From Lentisphaeraceae bacterium (lineage in GTDB: Bacteria; Verrucomicrobiota; Kiritimatiellia; RFP12; UBA1067), in NCBI GenBank assembly GCA_004551905.1, contig SFPL01000065.1, positions 1 to 54,529 on the forward strand: DNA of 54,529 nucleotides, read 5' to 3'. Positions 35,701-39,441 of the stretch are shown here, in pieces. The translations under genes and the position numbers were made by a program. Every line of letters starts with the position of its first letter. The stretch's first letter is position 1. Below the pieces are notes generated by a model, which was not told the origin of the DNA, searched no databases, and was given only the letters and a program-made list of their open reading frames with translations.

Positions 35701-36647
35701 TTCCGCGTGACTATCTCGCCCTTGACCTCGTACTCCACGGTCTCGCCAGTGATGCCGTCCACCGAGAAGACGCTCTCGTCCTCGCTCCAGATGTAGACGG
35801 TGGTGGCTTCGCCCTCGTCGGCGGCGGTGCCGATGATCGCCGGGTCCTTGCCCGGGCTGTCGGAGATCCCCTGGTAGACGTCGCGCCAGATCCTGTTCAG
35901 CGGGTCGGTCGGGTCGGCGTAGGTGGGCTCGAAGTCGATCGTCTGCACATAGGCCCCGGGGGCGATCTTGGTGACGTCGCGCTTCGGACCGCCCGCCGGC
36001 TCCTCGGGATAGTCCGCCGGCTCATCCGACGGCGAACTGGGACAGAACCAGAAGTTGGCCAGGGCCTCCGTCGCCTCGCCGGGATCCTTGATCAGGTTCC
36101 AGTAGCGGTGCGTAAGCCCGTTGTGCGTGTTGACGTTCTCGAACTGCAGGCTGTAGGCCCCGGCGATGGAGGTGCTGATGATCTTGTTCTTGCTGTCGAC
36201 CAGCCTCACCGGCATGCCGAGCTGCCCTTCCTTGACCGTGTACTTGAAGTAGAGGTCGGTGTAGTACGGCTGTTCGCCGTTCGGGCCCGACGCCTCGCCG
36301 TTCGGGCCCGTGGAGACGTAGTCGGCCGTCACCATTTCGTTGCCGATCGCGATTCTCAGCCCCGGCCAGTAGACCGTGGCCATCGCGCTGCCAATGGCCG
36401 TGCCGTCGGCAGACTGCAGGATCTGCCACTCGTGGATGCTCGAGTCCCGCCAGTCGGCGTCAAGAAGCCGCACCAGGATGTAGAACGACTCGCCCACCTT
36501 GTGGGGCGTGATGCTGTTGGGGTACTCGTACCCCTTCGAGTAGTTCGGCACCACCTCCAGCGACCAGATGTCGCCTTCCGTTCCCACCGCCTGGGCGCCG
36601 AACGCGGCGAGAGCCGCGAACGCGAATGCTGCGAGACGCTTCTTCAT
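17751..36647 (-). CDS. Giant secreted calcium-repeat protein with LamG-like domain
   Basis: One uninterrupted frame encodes about 6,298 residues. The ATG at 36647 is chosen because GAGGAGGACAGGT precedes it and the signal peptide (MKKRLAAFAFAALAAFGAQA) begins there; in-frame ATGs up to 36689 are weaker. Residues about 1-1480 are repeated beta-rich, probably Ig/cadherin-like, segments. Many thrombospondin type-3/EF-hand-like loops follow (DTDGDGVPDGYE, DTDDDGLSDLDE, DTDGDGLPDGFE, DLDGDGLSNYAEY and others). A LamG/concanavalin-like domain lies at about 2590-2775 (YTVECWAKPEG, THVAATFDGEYLCLYINGT, GYVDEVRIWDG). The C-terminal part contains three long modules sharing VGWxxxxF-type, WRVAMYNAKF and DGWELYxMF motifs. 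No sorting or anchoring signal was recognised at the end (YRVEIEQ). A role as adhesin, sheath or matrix protein is inferred. The centre differs in base composition from both flanks. Confidence 0.85.
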   Translation of the reverse strand: MKKRLAAFAFAALAAFGAQAVGTEGDIWSLEVVPNYSKGYEYPNSITPHKVGESFYILVRLLDADWRDSSIHEWQILQSADGTAIGSAMATVYWPGLRIAIGNEMVTADYVSTGPNGEASGPNGEQPYYTDLYFKYTVKEGQLGMPVRLVDSKNKIISTSIAGAYSLQFENVNTHNGLTHRYWNLIKDPGEATEALANFWFCPSSPSDEPADYPEEPAGGPKRDVTKIAPGAYVQTIDFEPTYADPTDPLNRIWRDVYQGISDSPGKDPAIIGTAADEGEATTVYIWSEDESVFSVDGITGETVEYEVKGEIVTRKVYPVQLTANGVSAFKLKGGATATPGAWTNLVLCATKKPAINASGDIVDGCLVTRRVRVVAAPAPFITFSDADGSRSVSLEATSAYTVGSRMKMTFSKAFDSYDVRVKLMMSVGSTTIDPVAEKYIFISDTDGADPASSVSLDTVTMPKGERETYFYIYPLGTCKELKTAGISITNLVDQTQTEAYDQFKDGTHRGMTVKVTDQKPVVTASIPSSGFKNDTVNVDVTVSDNWRDLSETNTNGYRVVIFLGGTKVYETNGVAFAENEQVSFPVVIPAEGNPLTGTVQVWDQMGNASDTSLDDSKISIEAKAPLTVMAATFQSRDRSVAPDTDATYAEGQQVYVGAVLSSPSATKMYAFIVPMDAASSNLVYTSATTNGLEINTSGDFAEYSVRTPIKLLDGNTEGRRVNLGVVLKDKPDWSDATAKVIDTYSLGGTWTLTVTNVAPTFASEGVWGGDETNRTEVANGARYPGRVSATTPVQFSVKLADVGIVDATSGTARVRWTWTDGDAENRYTQNQITTVDSNGVTSATFIFDDEGQVQTITLQLQDRDMFADSPSVFGGDKYVFTVAVGDVPTVIIDYDKGMGPHYEETANSKYNYFTVKVSEWPKNVVEGREMLGSSNPLKVKVTLPTDFQDDTRAVLHLQDSAGNVQVDDDEGVILTFRTEKAATKDGIKVYFDLDSQNGGSGPVMDPSEFIVKAEVITTTKASEDMTWAEYFASIEEQVTLMNIEPSIGLDIVSSQDWAGFSGGTNEWTAGEEVELKWTYKDIAPDVTNRDASVSWTVADVNNKRSVKVKDAATSITFSAKSPKIATATGTYKFKVPAAKYTRVVVTARDGDGGESEYEFYIHVIPTKDVIITPAGPSETASSKYGSAAGLGRGHIYVQRSTGQYSMLQFQQTWLYSEHDSAAYLYAAGYPATNTVAYDDGTLGVAAGFNIAAEPNAIGGKYNATTGVPRYDYQGEFDNYFYCWLQKNQEAGAWEVKLVNPTRNPATAQGFNPTLPTDTEDANNPSYPPVEVEAVFAREYYTSDNLGDINADEIPDAYVKLYSGFGVFGDDGSISGNDFPKLQNFNTDDDYLPASLAVEYAKFIPGPSSDWITTGVPFNARREIRGWDYHLNNGPALSGVRNAAPERRYTDPREDYGSTLSELEYLGFVTWCAKNGREATNETSWLLWTPENPTDPTLADTDGDGVPDGYEYYIWYRAHVGYIDYNGTYRRLVGRRYNVDNPAEPLEISSEEVERLYDPTKANDTLAYTDTDDDGLSDLDEFMLGTNPIDYDTDGDGLPDGFEVFVTESDPLLYSSINSTGGDGAANPDNDAKAELVLEKVPVIGVKTGSGVERFALLYGESFSVTNIPYQTMKLIGYISPDGLVTNTYVTSEANVSYSRFFGATIVEGQEYLTTYLPAASTYKCTISGESVILGESISLDPGTPVTFHRDGVEVLECTVLETPPRAHSVWKYDTAGKLVLGQEMYGAVLSNFFPEGARVVEPTEEKSVTLLHHHVYQYHGLAKENKSSTRRVWVASKAFDPRTAWRISGGVETSLFTHYDEFMYPIFIHRDTYYYASGSKLWAGGYALSSRDLTPSREAGSRVALWQKYCTNPNSADTDGDGTPDGWEAYLFTGKPQYISEDESPYKGERAYNYRLRDSESALGSPIYADSSEGGFTRAEEYAGVESTAAYADCETILAGNIHPEWTNKKWPTDPNQEDTDGDGISDAEEMTHFLYGSGVGPGSGGGLNPLSWDTDLDGLPDPWEVEFAGTYTPGETSTSSSVTIDQTTGATNNTTTVTRGEGSWSGGMDGTTDDARLDYDNDGLLNWQEYLVGAMRCWRYDDTISSWGSHHFDPLELDAALTDTNKFDRYFSEVLLSDGGAGSRIDGQHENYNPRITVDGHFDPSSSYFSYCENSWDPAYGGWYMFADGINHDLKNPGEDWQVVVNGEVVQCNRFTWRPFLESMVLEDDSDPSGAPLIDMSIGDEGKVYYFGKFPDYIIYPTKYICCDPTKKDTDNDGMDDYYELYHGMNPLLGAAGQIDDGNEPALDIVFIAYDGRPGGKAEYKKASATRNYWMGQLKPHHRLPARTTPANNYDFEAYPWLNGLAAADADGDNLRNQTEAIMTDMQGQSTWLHSDPTPLWMTDFGYSGSLTYRYYVPTETEEYEVEGCPEYFTDPVTTNKYYFNDFPGLHWELSDSGGTLTISPCKVNRWNALDVGWSFEENEGYDTDHDYLSDYDEVAGKTKSSSDVRNSDSPLRRQAMWFPGADAFLETTIEVSEVPPRPLPTGVDLPFFYYTVECWAKPEGDLMREQTVVERAIYTGPSNLGDAELLRKNFLIGLKNGRWYTKYDSAGTDKNDPQEILNGPEATTNWTHVAATFDGEYLCLYINGTKYRQLKTGVQPEHGISAVAIDAVGKLKEGTTGYSGTAAGKPVVLIGASVNKFFGIAFDAQWRWGLLFPVDFTYYKNYYQGYVDEVRIWDGARSESEIRENYRKRFTREDALANRQAVWEVWKKGITNRAPSTKNMLPAELKRHWNFDHIPGAATSEDIMATPAGFDTAFDIGAKAVWSRPIGWVNPWWNSVFVKSTIYSNTAWVPWISDTVGHLPRMDGTTVDSKYWSEDLLGGKPAAQFNYAKFDFPRTMEPYSRARQVLVGRNREGESDSSSNSESDDESSGGSSYYGIDRRLNWVENDPDKMSQYVFTMRHRLLEGFDLLPLGGAYPKRISAAEGGMWDDGTAADAWAQTGADTNNDNLPDWWSNLALLNYNDSSHSLTKVTWTTDVYYNGVKMPAWQAYLRDLAAGMLSDGKYHPEFADSRDLDHDGIPDWWEDMYKIDTGSKDDATADPDHDGLSNYQEYRIAEVDRIIALDPTLAHSVTEDVTDYFVQTTNSVGETFYLGELYADHDFMEDLDEDANGLDRTRYDANTDADEDGWSAWSEMRYSDYKLTISKKFVSHLAGVEEVEDYPVPVVHATLRYNGAKVPVGSTAPVIVQAYSGNNLQNEPTAVYTVTPGASEERHLYLGFFEDRVFHGTLTPGWVVNNYETFKLQCAQAQPDDIYTWEIASDEDGSTGVYYGTYEEMRAAVAMYGSKCTVQKLAFDWQDIVGGGDGQIAFKISSDDNTMKGHILYRDARVGEIDLVTGDFSLDLGALKGRFIAGEDHIFVYDQLFFRIAYQSQLPTLQTKNMQVALARPDSGKLTEGVTAFVAFIDADGDGAFTPETDPIGFVKDVEVGWDQVPSLVIEMTDSSQAAGERFAYGGGSNSVDTLRIIRTSVNGSEEGVKRRIVYSRETADVKRNTVYEGDLVTTGKFGLDWSSLRADLNAMENVVAADVTEVGYTVTLGGSSVQNIDPASVVRTFTVEYTTTPVKPTLYSPTALVDPKVKTACPEFKWSATDGYTAFRLQIWNAETNVYTSPLTALPPKDSAGRYFWTPPVYVGTDAADDAWVLANNTNYRWRVAMYNAKFSDTNDAASAWSDFGAFETRLAAANDFSTRLGRADVRVRYFGPATNELKSVVVQLFRNADFAGVPAAQTRLYGADLAAAANSLTNAAEVSFLGLDEDEYFAVAFIDRNGNAEREPYETWGYSAQVDRGLAAIWRPSSAKVDPTSSEIPELEVFMEDTDVNRDDVLDWNQPESLLATAAAGTASGVDTSDRDFDGLTGDEETGDTYTNKQKWDTDGDGMPDGWEARYADTDPLMADAELAAAGDYMAFVVANGIYRLVANAAGERYLVRDANSVYRVGDVIAVTNLITTYDYTTVVADESLTNFVTVTYAGLGTNIAGTATFKIDSIAPAAVALVHAQVYDEFGYSQSTAVDPSDANTKPFTALDKYMLARYCEAIGFTGVREEAMNVTKAWKDFTLRPLDPDCDRDGVADGWELYLMFGTNGVASAHGFAVPSATEINPWKYADRDADIDGDTLSLVDEYAQGRTPSDPWDPKSVWRNLSENGYLLPGTPEFTDKEARRFDISMADLNNDDDNDLIANLQEIQAYYYDKTALDGLDPKKAWSDGSTPDYFRAAGSTYLGRLFNGGEFIEPDVRKAMGITTLARTGTRDYDGKGWDAWSTARYSILNREQTLNVDGVVSDELMLLIRYWNVIRPGEFTGTTVGEAVEFFHTVWEGVCRLIDSEGNILIESQGPGVISGPGTIHDAGAAQTTTQIVAFFGGQAKIEETIAKNKKDSTADEIVAPEPPVALTVKYAGNGSYNLVLEAYQRSLAYPEYGRQLTAQWTLPVKFDAGIATVNGIRTPGLGSLKQGPAQFVAYIDQDGSGTLSAGDIYGTTDVEVGYLGAKLTIRLGGENDYSYPLVRVQATNDCSIVALVRSKINDVPLYGQVAGAFYCYIPNNAAREELYPVEFFTEDHTGIDKYLASDFAGALEQIESVTYEVLHLRFADLADLNVTNLNDYIIVSNDIAVAYSQSANETITIRYSNTRDKADVSGTADSVKGNVTVSFTVPNDGYANMRFWLKVNGTVYDGTHHHGFLIPPIADSVVVLDQEWFDCEGIAFRVGENKVQVLLGNDKYGYDSATAPAEWSEEARFSVNAAPVRAGKLAVAVQHPLTNFTGGVTIAAYETADLVNPVVVSNNVASDAAVVLEGLRPGAKYYLAAWYVMDPNDGRPDGGKRMPWDSWGYYCNLTSTNALQVAGAYGFDPVAVAVGETLVPTNAVWLQDTDYNDNDIADREEDFLDVPAFYDRELVVGYGFNIAGAEERRTAGVGVMAYAVVPYTTVATTNETGAVVWYAVVVDPVDPSSSNVTSVGIAAGTPLSKLKLASTYYYGSELALGTNVTFAADSEWKVTMSQVQELTLVHAQVLDRFGFNPATANGSIASGDRVYSKDFTTRDRQTYLQDYLANALGVTNAAAYTLSTTADDSDPVYGGMGDGIADGWELYMMFKPDGVRDGVVGTVADLTNELVRLSPWNYDDRNGDIDGDGLSNLLEYDGGHFPTNPYDVDTDGDNVTDLYAWQYALKGDEGDDDLDGDGLSNYAEYLISEVFQFHTLDPRNPKTDGACVDYFRKVGQLYLGELFTDHDQVSDVWEAQYAGEKSDTGDIWANRYVYDPEKDLDEDGWSNYAEARAGTSPEVADSIGIDQMTLAEHPVPVIEATVVYNGYDPISGPIVFRAWNQRFDPEMMHAPDAIWTVPSSVSTGSADNGTTTDTGAQVLEAAKYVGLKPAGRVVYSLGPGSVTPGSVKIYFRDPAFRRAVVRGGVEVSVSDAGVSQASWYALVQDKNGSLTSITNQTAVAVGSIDYTTGKVEIDFGSAAISGSVYAQMINATSGNEKLDSDITHSLQYFNCEKLNLDASYVKLEWNRTRVGSNVGGVYYLGDADPAAGGGSGGNTASFTSASRGYVREGLNSFVVYADQDRDGDYTPGEPFGFVRDVDVGWQGAKFSVELSETSPIFARVNVRTEENDRVNLYGVYSDTMYITNFQDLAGTQIGDASNMTSDGRYIHVRIDRYSVNGVPLGPNAGEINLPDRVLVDKYIDTNVRCVFHEGDFLNDGEFDIDWSHFEEMSANENIAHLANPDITSVAYRIVVDNALMVSPATNNLSLACVFTRRFDAAEYRQVPLLPAEELVCHGARPTFSWSMGVKNTYTAFQLQILNGTTVVYDSGVRHAPSMDPEGRYTWTAPISVGDQMPSGHILSAHGNYTWRVAMYNAKFKPSPYVNAFSAAATFRTDVNVQQDVDDDGFNAINVCVKYTGPSEVIAACDSASIAGKVRLQAFTTADFSGVPSAQALVTGKDRIADASDTMANAKLIGLPAGTYYIRAYIDSNGNFEKDDWESWGQAKVPVAVGAGHPAPLVGLYIEDADTNQDWVPDALEFDANGQLKAAYSPIKISGEFLLSKKLSSAVSADTLEAGVSTYLSGATLTAFQYVSVMGTLLGVNSSGETTTIDAIREAVEKKVKDGTVKITSIAFDPVGKKVVLAVDAEVADTVAGEIFFKVYEFPSAASAKVNVKVFRKDSLVQAEWQLIHTEANVAIGVHSQNVEVALPDGDYTSGFYRVEIEQ
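27380..31860 (-). other. Low-GC segment inside the giant gene
   Basis: GC content drops sharply within the open frame. By hand count, line 29221-29280 has 26 G/C of 60, whereas line 25141-25200 has 46 of 60. Codon choice changes with it (many third-position A and T). The frame stays open and the protein continues the same style of calcium-loop and LamG content, so the segment is coding. Both borders (about 27360-27400 and 31850-31880) lie in or beside DxDxDG-encoding repeats, plausible sites for homologous exchange. Confidence 0.8.
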
Positions 36648-36695
36648 ACCTGTCCTCCTCGTCTTCTGCTTCATCATCGAAATTTCCATGGCCTT

Positions 36696-37136
36696 TTACT
36701 TCCCCTCCGGCGTCGGCGCAGCGACGTCCTTGTACTCGCGCAGAACCTCGCCGGTCCTGCGCCGGTTGTCGGCGTTCGCCGTCTCAAGATCCACTATCCG
36801 GCGGCGGAGCGCAGCCCACTCCGGCTCCTTCTCCAGCGCCGCGAGCACCGCGTCGTCGCTCGCGCCCGGCATCTTCTCGCGCATCGCGTCGACCATCTTC
36901 CGCATCTGCCCGGTAATCGCCTCGCGCACCTTCGCGATCTCCACGCGGCGCTGGTACGACTCGCGCATCTTCGCGTCCAGCTCCGCCCTGCGCTCCGCCG
37001 GCGAAGCCGACGGTGCCGCCGAGTTGTCGGGCTCTCCGCCGTTGCCGCAGCCGCGAAAACAAAGGAGGCAAACCACCGCCAAGCCAACTGCGCCAAGCAC
37101 AATCGGCACGAGATATCTACTCACGTTTTTCGTCAT
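36696..37136 (-). CDS. Small membrane-anchored coiled-coil protein of unknown function
   Basis: This 146-residue protein has an N-terminal transmembrane segment (about 9-27, LVPIVLGAVGLAVVCLLCF), a short Gly/Asn/Ser/Ala/Pro stretch and a charged helical body (about 45-135) rich in E, R and K that probably forms a coiled coil. The CLLCFRGC cluster could suggest a lipobox, but its spacing and surrounding residues do not fit well. No family was recognised. It ends 48 nt before the favoured start of the giant gene, and both are served by the promoter at 37190, so it may assist export or anchoring of that protein (inference from position only). Confidence 0.7.
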   Translation of the reverse strand: MTKNVSRYLVPIVLGAVGLAVVCLLCFRGCGNGGEPDNSAAPSASPAERRAELDAKMRESYQRRVEIAKVREAITGQMRKMVDAMREKMPGASDDAVLAALEKEPEWAALRRRIVDLETANADNRRRTGEVLREYKDVAAPTPEGK

Positions 37137-37189
37137 TTATCTACATGTCCTGCCTGATGAAGACACTATGCCCCCATCAAACATTGTGG

Positions 37190-37219
37190 ATAATACCAAA
37201 ATATACCCCGAAAAATCAA
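37190..37219 (-). promoter_or_regulatory. Sigma70-type promoter for the giant-protein operon
   Basis: On the minus strand TTGATT (37214-37219), 18 nt, TATTAT (37190-37195). Transcription should start near 37183, giving a leader of about 47 nt before the small coiled-coil gene. CCCC...GGGG around the -35 box followed by TATATTTT could also form a weak terminator for the GH92 transcript, but the stem has only four pairs. Confidence 0.55.
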
Positions 37220-37274
37220 GGGGCTATCTACAATAATCTACAACTTGACGAATCCGCCGTAGACAACTTCGCCG

Positions 37275-39404
37275 TCATCTTCGCGCGGCGTTCGTCATTT
37301 CGAAAACGAGCTCGCCGCCGGACATGAGGTCTGCGTGCTCGATCGTCTTGTCGAGCGGCCTGCCGTTGAACGCGACTGTCTTCACATACTTGTTCTCGGC
37401 GGAAAGGTTCCTGGCGACAACGGTCAGTGCCTTGCCGCCCGCAAGCTCTATCGTCGCCTTCGGAATCTGCGGCGCGCCGAGGACATACGTGCCGCCGCAG
37501 GGGTTGAACGGATAGAACCCGAGCGCCGAAAAGACATACCAGGCGCTCATCTGTCCGCAGTCGTCGTTGCCGCAGAGCCCGTCCGGCTTCGGAAGGTAGA
37601 ACCTGTCGAACACGTCGCGGACCCTGCGCGCGGCCTTGTCGCGCTCGCCGACAAGCGTGTAGAAGTAGATGACATGATGGCTCGGCTCGTTGCCGTGGAC
37701 GTACTGCCCGATGAGCCCCGTGACGTCGGCGAGCTCGCCCTTCATCTCCTCGGGCCGCTCGAAAAGCCAGTCAAGCCGCTTCACGAACGCCTCGCGTCCG
37801 CCCATCGCCGCTACGAGGCCGTCGGGGTTCTGCATGACGTGCCAGGTGTACTGGTACGAGTTCCCCTCGGTGAAGTCGAAGCCTTTGCCCCAGCCGACGG
37901 CGGAAGGATCGAACGGATCGCGCCAGTTGCCTTTCGAGTCCTTGCTGCGCATGAGTCCGAGCGACGGATCGAAGACATTCCGCCAGGTCTCCGACCGGCG
38001 GCGGAAGAACCTTGCGTCCTCCTCGTGTCCGAGCTTCGCGGCCATCTGCGCCGCGCACCAGTCGTCGTAGGCGCATTCGAGCGTGCGCGAGACCGATTCG
38101 CTCCTGATCACGTCGTACGGATAGTATCCGTGCCGGTCGAGAAGATCCCAGCGCTCCTTGTGGCGCCCTTCGTGCCGCTTCGTGAGCGTCTCCTTGACCT
38201 GCGCATAGGCCGAGAGCCAGAATTCTCTTTTGTCAGGATTAACAGGATTTTCCTTCAGGAACCAGTCGACGATGACGGGAATGGAATGTGTGCCGATCAT
38301 GCACTGGTTGTCCCGACCCCACAAGGTCCAGATCGGAAGATGCCCCGTGCGACGGCCCTGCTCCAGCATCGAGTCGACGAATTCCGCCGCCTTCTCGGGA
38401 ACGAGGATCGTGTAGAGCGGATGCGCCGCGCGGTAGGTGTCCCAGGTGGAAAACGTGGAGTAGTACGGCGCCTGTCCGAAGTCGGAGATGTTGTTCGGCT
38501 GGATGAAGAGGTGGTAGAGGGAGGTGTAGAAGTTGCGCTTCTGGTCGTCGCTGCCCTCGACCGCCACGCAGGAGAGCATCTTCGACCACTTCGCGTCCGC
38601 GGCAGCTGCGACGCGGTCGAGGTCCCAGCCGGGTATCTCCGCGGCGAGATTGCGCGCGGCGTCGGAAACGCCGCCCAGCGCGGAGAGCGCGACCTTCACC
38701 ATGAGCGGTTCGCCAGACGACGCGCCGAAGTCGAAGACGAGATCCTTCTCCGACAGGAACGGACGGGAGAACTCCATCTTGAAGGCGTAGGTGCGCTCGA
38801 CCCAGTTGTTGACGACGACCTTCCCGGAGACGCCGGTTCTGCCGTCCGGCGCGACGTCGACGGAGCGGAAGCAGTCGGAAGCGGGCTTGCGCCTCGTTAT
38901 GCACCAGCGCGGGTCGACGAGAAGGCGGCTCTTCGCGCCCTTCGGATAGGAGATGCGGTAGATGGCGCAGCGCTCGGTCGCGGAGGCCTCGACCTTTGTG
39001 CCGCCGGCAAGCGTGACGGCGTAGAAGCCGGGCTTCGCGCGCTCGCTCGCCTTGTCGTATGGCACCGACTCGGGAACGGACTCCGCCGTAAAGGGAAGGA
39101 TCCTCACGTCGCCGAGGTCGAGAGCGCCAGTGCCGTTGAGATGGGTCTGCGAAAAGCCGTAGATGGACTTGTCTTCGTAGCTGTAGCCGGAGCAGTGCGC
39201 CCAGTCTCCGTTGCCCGTGTCGGGGCCGGCCTGGACGAGGCCGAAGGGAACGCAGGCGGAGGGAAAGGTATGGCCCGTGCCGGCGGTTCCGATGAACGGG
39301 TCGACGTAGGCGCAGGGCCCCACCGCCTCCGCGGCCGAGGCGCAGAGCGCCAGTGAACCCCAAGCTGCGCACAGGAAAGGCGCGATTCTGTTTCTGTTTT
39401 TCAT
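37275..39404 (-). CDS. Exported alpha-mannosidase, GH92 family
   Basis: GH92 enzymes are calcium-dependent exo-alpha-mannosidases acting on N-glycans and mannans. From the ATG at 39404 the protein has 709 residues with a signal peptide (about 1-26, ending CASAAEA). Family motifs: YVDPFIGTAGTGHTFPSACV at the N-terminus, SGYSYEDKSIYGFSQTHLNG, GNEPSHH with the probable acid Glu573, and GNDDCGQMSAWYVFSALGFYP with the Asp614-Asp615 pair near the catalytic base. The start at 39428 is possible but adds eight residues before the signal peptide. It follows the GH36 gene by 37 nt, suggesting one transcript for degrading host or plant glycans. Confidence 0.92.
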   Translation of the reverse strand: MKNRNRIAPFLCAAWGSLALCASAAEAVGPCAYVDPFIGTAGTGHTFPSACVPFGLVQAGPDTGNGDWAHCSGYSYEDKSIYGFSQTHLNGTGALDLGDVRILPFTAESVPESVPYDKASERAKPGFYAVTLAGGTKVEASATERCAIYRISYPKGAKSRLLVDPRWCITRRKPASDCFRSVDVAPDGRTGVSGKVVVNNWVERTYAFKMEFSRPFLSEKDLVFDFGASSGEPLMVKVALSALGGVSDAARNLAAEIPGWDLDRVAAAADAKWSKMLSCVAVEGSDDQKRNFYTSLYHLFIQPNNISDFGQAPYYSTFSTWDTYRAAHPLYTILVPEKAAEFVDSMLEQGRRTGHLPIWTLWGRDNQCMIGTHSIPVIVDWFLKENPVNPDKREFWLSAYAQVKETLTKRHEGRHKERWDLLDRHGYYPYDVIRSESVSRTLECAYDDWCAAQMAAKLGHEEDARFFRRRSETWRNVFDPSLGLMRSKDSKGNWRDPFDPSAVGWGKGFDFTEGNSYQYTWHVMQNPDGLVAAMGGREAFVKRLDWLFERPEEMKGELADVTGLIGQYVHGNEPSHHVIYFYTLVGERDKAARRVRDVFDRFYLPKPDGLCGNDDCGQMSAWYVFSALGFYPFNPCGGTYVLGAPQIPKATIELAGGKALTVVARNLSAENKYVKTVAFNGRPLDKTIEHADLMSGGELVFEMTNAARR

Positions 39405-39441
39405 ACTGAGAGTTGGTGATGCTTCCATTATTGCCGCAGTA

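Noticed and set aside
32091..37157. Plus-strand open frame of 1,688 codons
   Set aside because: It runs antisense through the giant gene, the small coiled-coil gene and their promoter. No domain, signal peptide or ribosome site was seen.
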